Shown here in pieces: positions 7,070 through 8,668 of a DNA stretch of 8,668 nucleotides. Numbering within the stretch: the first letter of the stretch is position 1; every line of letters begins with the position of its first letter. The stretch spans positions 1 through 8,668 of the forward strand of contig CALNBE010000036.1 of the NCBI GenBank assembly GCA_937874455.1. The letters run 5' to 3'. Position numbers and translations under genes: made by a program. The notes below the pieces were generated by a model that saw only the letters and a list, made by a program, of their open reading frames with translations, was not told the origin of the DNA and made no database searches. The DNA is from an uncultured Opitutia bacterium. Its GTDB lineage: Bacteria > Verrucomicrobiota > Verrucomicrobiia > Opitutales > UBA953.

Positions 7070-8587
7070 ATGAGCAAGCCCGTCAAGACCGCCATCACGC
7101 CCACTCGCGCCGAGGATTATCCCGAGTGGTATCAGCAGGTCATCAAGGCCGCCGATCTCGCCGAAAACAGCCCGGTGCGCGGCTGCATGGTCATCAAACC
7201 CTGGGGCTACGCGCTCTGGGAAAACATCCAGCGCGGGCTCGACGCCATGTTCAAGGCCACCGGCCACGTGAACGCCTATTTCCCCCTCTTCATCCCGAAA
7301 AGCTACATCGAAAAAGAAGCCGAGCATGTCGATGGCTTTGCCAAGGAATGCGCGGTCGTCACCCACTCCCGGCTGGAGGCCGGCCCCGACGGCAAACTCG
7401 TCCCCGCCGGACCGCTGGATGAACCGCTCATCGTCCGCCCGACTTCCGAGACCATCATCGGCGAAACCTACGCCAAATGGGTCCAGTCCTACCGCGACCT
7501 GCCGATTCTCATCAACCAGTGGGCCAACGTGGTCCGCTGGGAAATGCGCACCCGCCTTTTCCTCCGCACCGCCGAATTCCTCTGGCAGGAGGGCCACACC
7601 GTCCACGCCACCGCAAAGGAAGCGCAGGAGGAAACCCGCAAGATGCTCGAAGTTTACGCCGACTTCGCCGAAAACCACATGGCCATGCCGGTGCTCAAGG
7701 GACGCAAAACCGACGGCGAACGCTTTCCCGGCGCGGTGGACACTTTCTGCATCGAGGCCATGATGCAGGACCGCAAGGCGCTTCAGGCAGGCACTTCCCA
7801 CTTCCTCGGACAAAATTTCGCCAAGAGCTGCAACATCCAGTTCCAAAGCGAGGCCGGTCAGCTCGAACACGCCTGGACCACCTCCTGGGGCGTCTCCACC
7901 CGCCTGATCGGCGGCATGATCATGACCCATTCCGACGACGACGGCTTTGTCGTGCCGCCGCGGCTCGCGCCGCAACACGTGGTGATTCTCCCGATCTACC
8001 GCGACGAGCAATCCCGCGCCGAGGTGCTCGCCTACTGCGAATCCTTGAAAAAAGAAATTTCCTCCCAGCGCTACGACGACCGGCCCGTACAAGTGCAGAT
8101 CGACGACCGTGATTTGCGCGGCGGGGAAAAAACCTGGGGCTGGGTCAAAAAAGGCGTGCCGCTGCGCGTCGAGGTCGGCCCGCGCGATGTCGCCGCCAAC
8201 GGCGTTTTCTTCGCCCGCCGCGACACCGGGGAAAAGCAGGGCGTCTCCCGCGCCGACTTTGTCGCCCAACTGCCCGCGACACTTCAGGCGATGCAGGACA
8301 ACCTGCTGGCCCGCGCCAAAAAATTCCGCGAGGAAAATTCCCGCGAGATCAACTCCCGGGAGGAATTTTACGCCTACTTCACGCCGCAAAACAAGGAGCG
8401 GCCCGAAATCCACGGCGGCTTCGCCTGGGCCCACTGGAACGGCAGCGCCGCCGTCGAGGAGCAAATCAAAAAAGACCTCAACGTCACCATCCGCTGCATT
8501 CCGCTCGACAATTCCTCCGGGCCCGGAACCTGCATCTTCACCGGCGAACCGAGCCGGCAGCGCGTCGTTTTCGCCAAGTCTTACTAG
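7070..8587 (+). CDS. proS: Prolyl-tRNA synthetase, archaeal/eukaryotic (ProS type 3) form
   Basis: The 505-residue product charges tRNA-Pro with proline in the cytoplasm. It is the short form without the editing insertion of the E. coli-type enzyme. Class II signatures are visible: the proline-binding loop RPTSETIIG (123-131), motif 2 around RWEMRTRLFLRTAEFLWQEG (156-175), HAWTTSWGVSTRLIGG (267-282, with motif 3), then the anticodon-binding domain (about 300-400). The C-terminal domain ends in RCIPLD...GTCIFTGEPSRQRVVFAKSY, including the terminal Tyr505 typical of this type. Only two cysteines of a possible zinc site (C476, C488) remain in that domain. ATG 7070 gives the usual short lead to TRAEDYPEWYQ. 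An in-frame ATG at 6986 would add 28 unconserved residues. There is no Shine-Dalgarno; the leader is pyrimidine-rich. The gene stands alone between a terminator and a palindrome. Confidence 0.96.
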   Translation: MSKPVKTAITPTRAEDYPEWYQQVIKAADLAENSPVRGCMVIKPWGYALWENIQRGLDAMFKATGHVNAYFPLFIPKSYIEKEAEHVDGFAKECAVVTHSRLEAGPDGKLVPAGPLDEPLIVRPTSETIIGETYAKWVQSYRDLPILINQWANVVRWEMRTRLFLRTAEFLWQEGHTVHATAKEAQEETRKMLEVYADFAENHMAMPVLKGRKTDGERFPGAVDTFCIEAMMQDRKALQAGTSHFLGQNFAKSCNIQFQSEAGQLEHAWTTSWGVSTRLIGGMIMTHSDDDGFVVPPRLAPQHVVILPIYRDEQSRAEVLAYCESLKKEISSQRYDDRPVQVQIDDRDLRGGEKTWGWVKKGVPLRVEVGPRDVAANGVFFARRDTGEKQGVSRADFVAQLPATLQAMQDNLLARAKKFREENSREINSREEFYAYFTPQNKERPEIHGGFAWAHWNGSAAVEEQIKKDLNVTIRCIPLDNSSGPGTCIFTGEPSRQRVVFAKSY

Positions 8588-8594
8588 CCCGCCT

Positions 8595-8613
8595 CGGAGG
8601 AAATTTTCCTCCG
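8595..8613. terminator. Palindrome after proS, possible terminator
   Basis: CGGAGGAA (8595-8602) and TTCCTCCG (8606-8613) are perfectly complementary around a 3-base loop. The palindrome begins 7 bases after the proS stop. It has no following T-run on the plus strand, so it may be a weak terminator, an mRNA 3' end stabiliser, or an operator for a gene beyond the window. Confidence 0.45.
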
Positions 8614-8668
8614 CGCCTTTCCATTTTATCCTGTTCAAAACCGCCAACTTGATTCTGCTAATCAGCTT
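8614..8668. other. Short noncoding tail at the window edge
   Basis: No gene is visible. The stretch is A/T-richer than its surroundings and includes a small inverted repeat, TGATT (8650-8654) against AATCA (8660-8664). The wording around TTTATCCTG and TGCTAATCAGC reminds me of degenerate dispersed intergenic repeats, but one copy cannot show that. Confidence 0.3.

Noticed and set aside
7058..8647. Minus-strand open frame of 529 codons opposite proS
   Set aside because: It is an antisense shadow of a well-conserved synthetase and matches no family that I recognise.
1..8668. Defence system, CRISPR array, toxin-antitoxin pair, tRNA or rRNA gene
   Set aside because: I looked for regularly spaced repeats, cloverleaf ends, and small paired genes on both strands and saw none. 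Apart from the IS end, the content is ordinary envelope and housekeeping genes.

Overview
The window looks like a chromosomal piece of a GC-rich Gram-negative bacterium. An outer-membrane lipoprotein-type gene and an LptF/LptG permease indicate a diderm envelope. The archaeal-type prolyl-tRNA synthetase, the very C-rich coding strands and the lack of Shine-Dalgarno sequences fit Verrucomicrobiota (perhaps Opitutales), but that placement is inference and no rRNA gene is present to test it.

Left part (1-1133): the N-terminal 109 codons of an IS110-family DEDD recombinase run leftward off the window (minus strand, start at 329). Upstream of its start lies a structured noncoding end, about 330-535. 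It can fold, on the minus strand, into three consecutive hairpins (531-499, 492-461, 460-394), the position and general layout expected for an IS110 bridge RNA. From about 540 to 1133 I see no credible gene, only intergenic DNA with short repeated words and an imperfect inverted repeat.

Centre (1152-5170): an LtaS/MdoB-type membrane phosphoglycerol-transferase-like sulfatase-fold enzyme (1152-3326) overlaps by 152 bases, in another frame, a PAP2-type membrane phosphatase (3175-4077). That gene converges on and overlaps by 101 bases an LptF/LptG permease gene on the minus strand (3977-5170). All three act at the envelope: head-group transfer from lipids, lipid phosphate removal, and lipopolysaccharide export.

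Right part (5171-8668): a 157-base divergent spacer leads to coaX (type III pantothenate kinase, 5328-6161). A DUF2959-like lipoprotein (6230-6898) follows and is closed by a strong intrinsic terminator (6931-6965). Then comes proS (7070-8587), followed by a perfect palindrome (8595-8613). These are ordinary housekeeping genes.

I found no defence island, CRISPR array, tRNA or rRNA. The points most worth a second look are the putative IS110 bridge RNA, a 9-10 base word (TTTCCTTTGC) repeated at uptake-sequence-like density on both strands and in different frames, the long out-of-frame gene overlap, and the complete lack of Shine-Dalgarno sequences before the resident genes while the IS gene has one.
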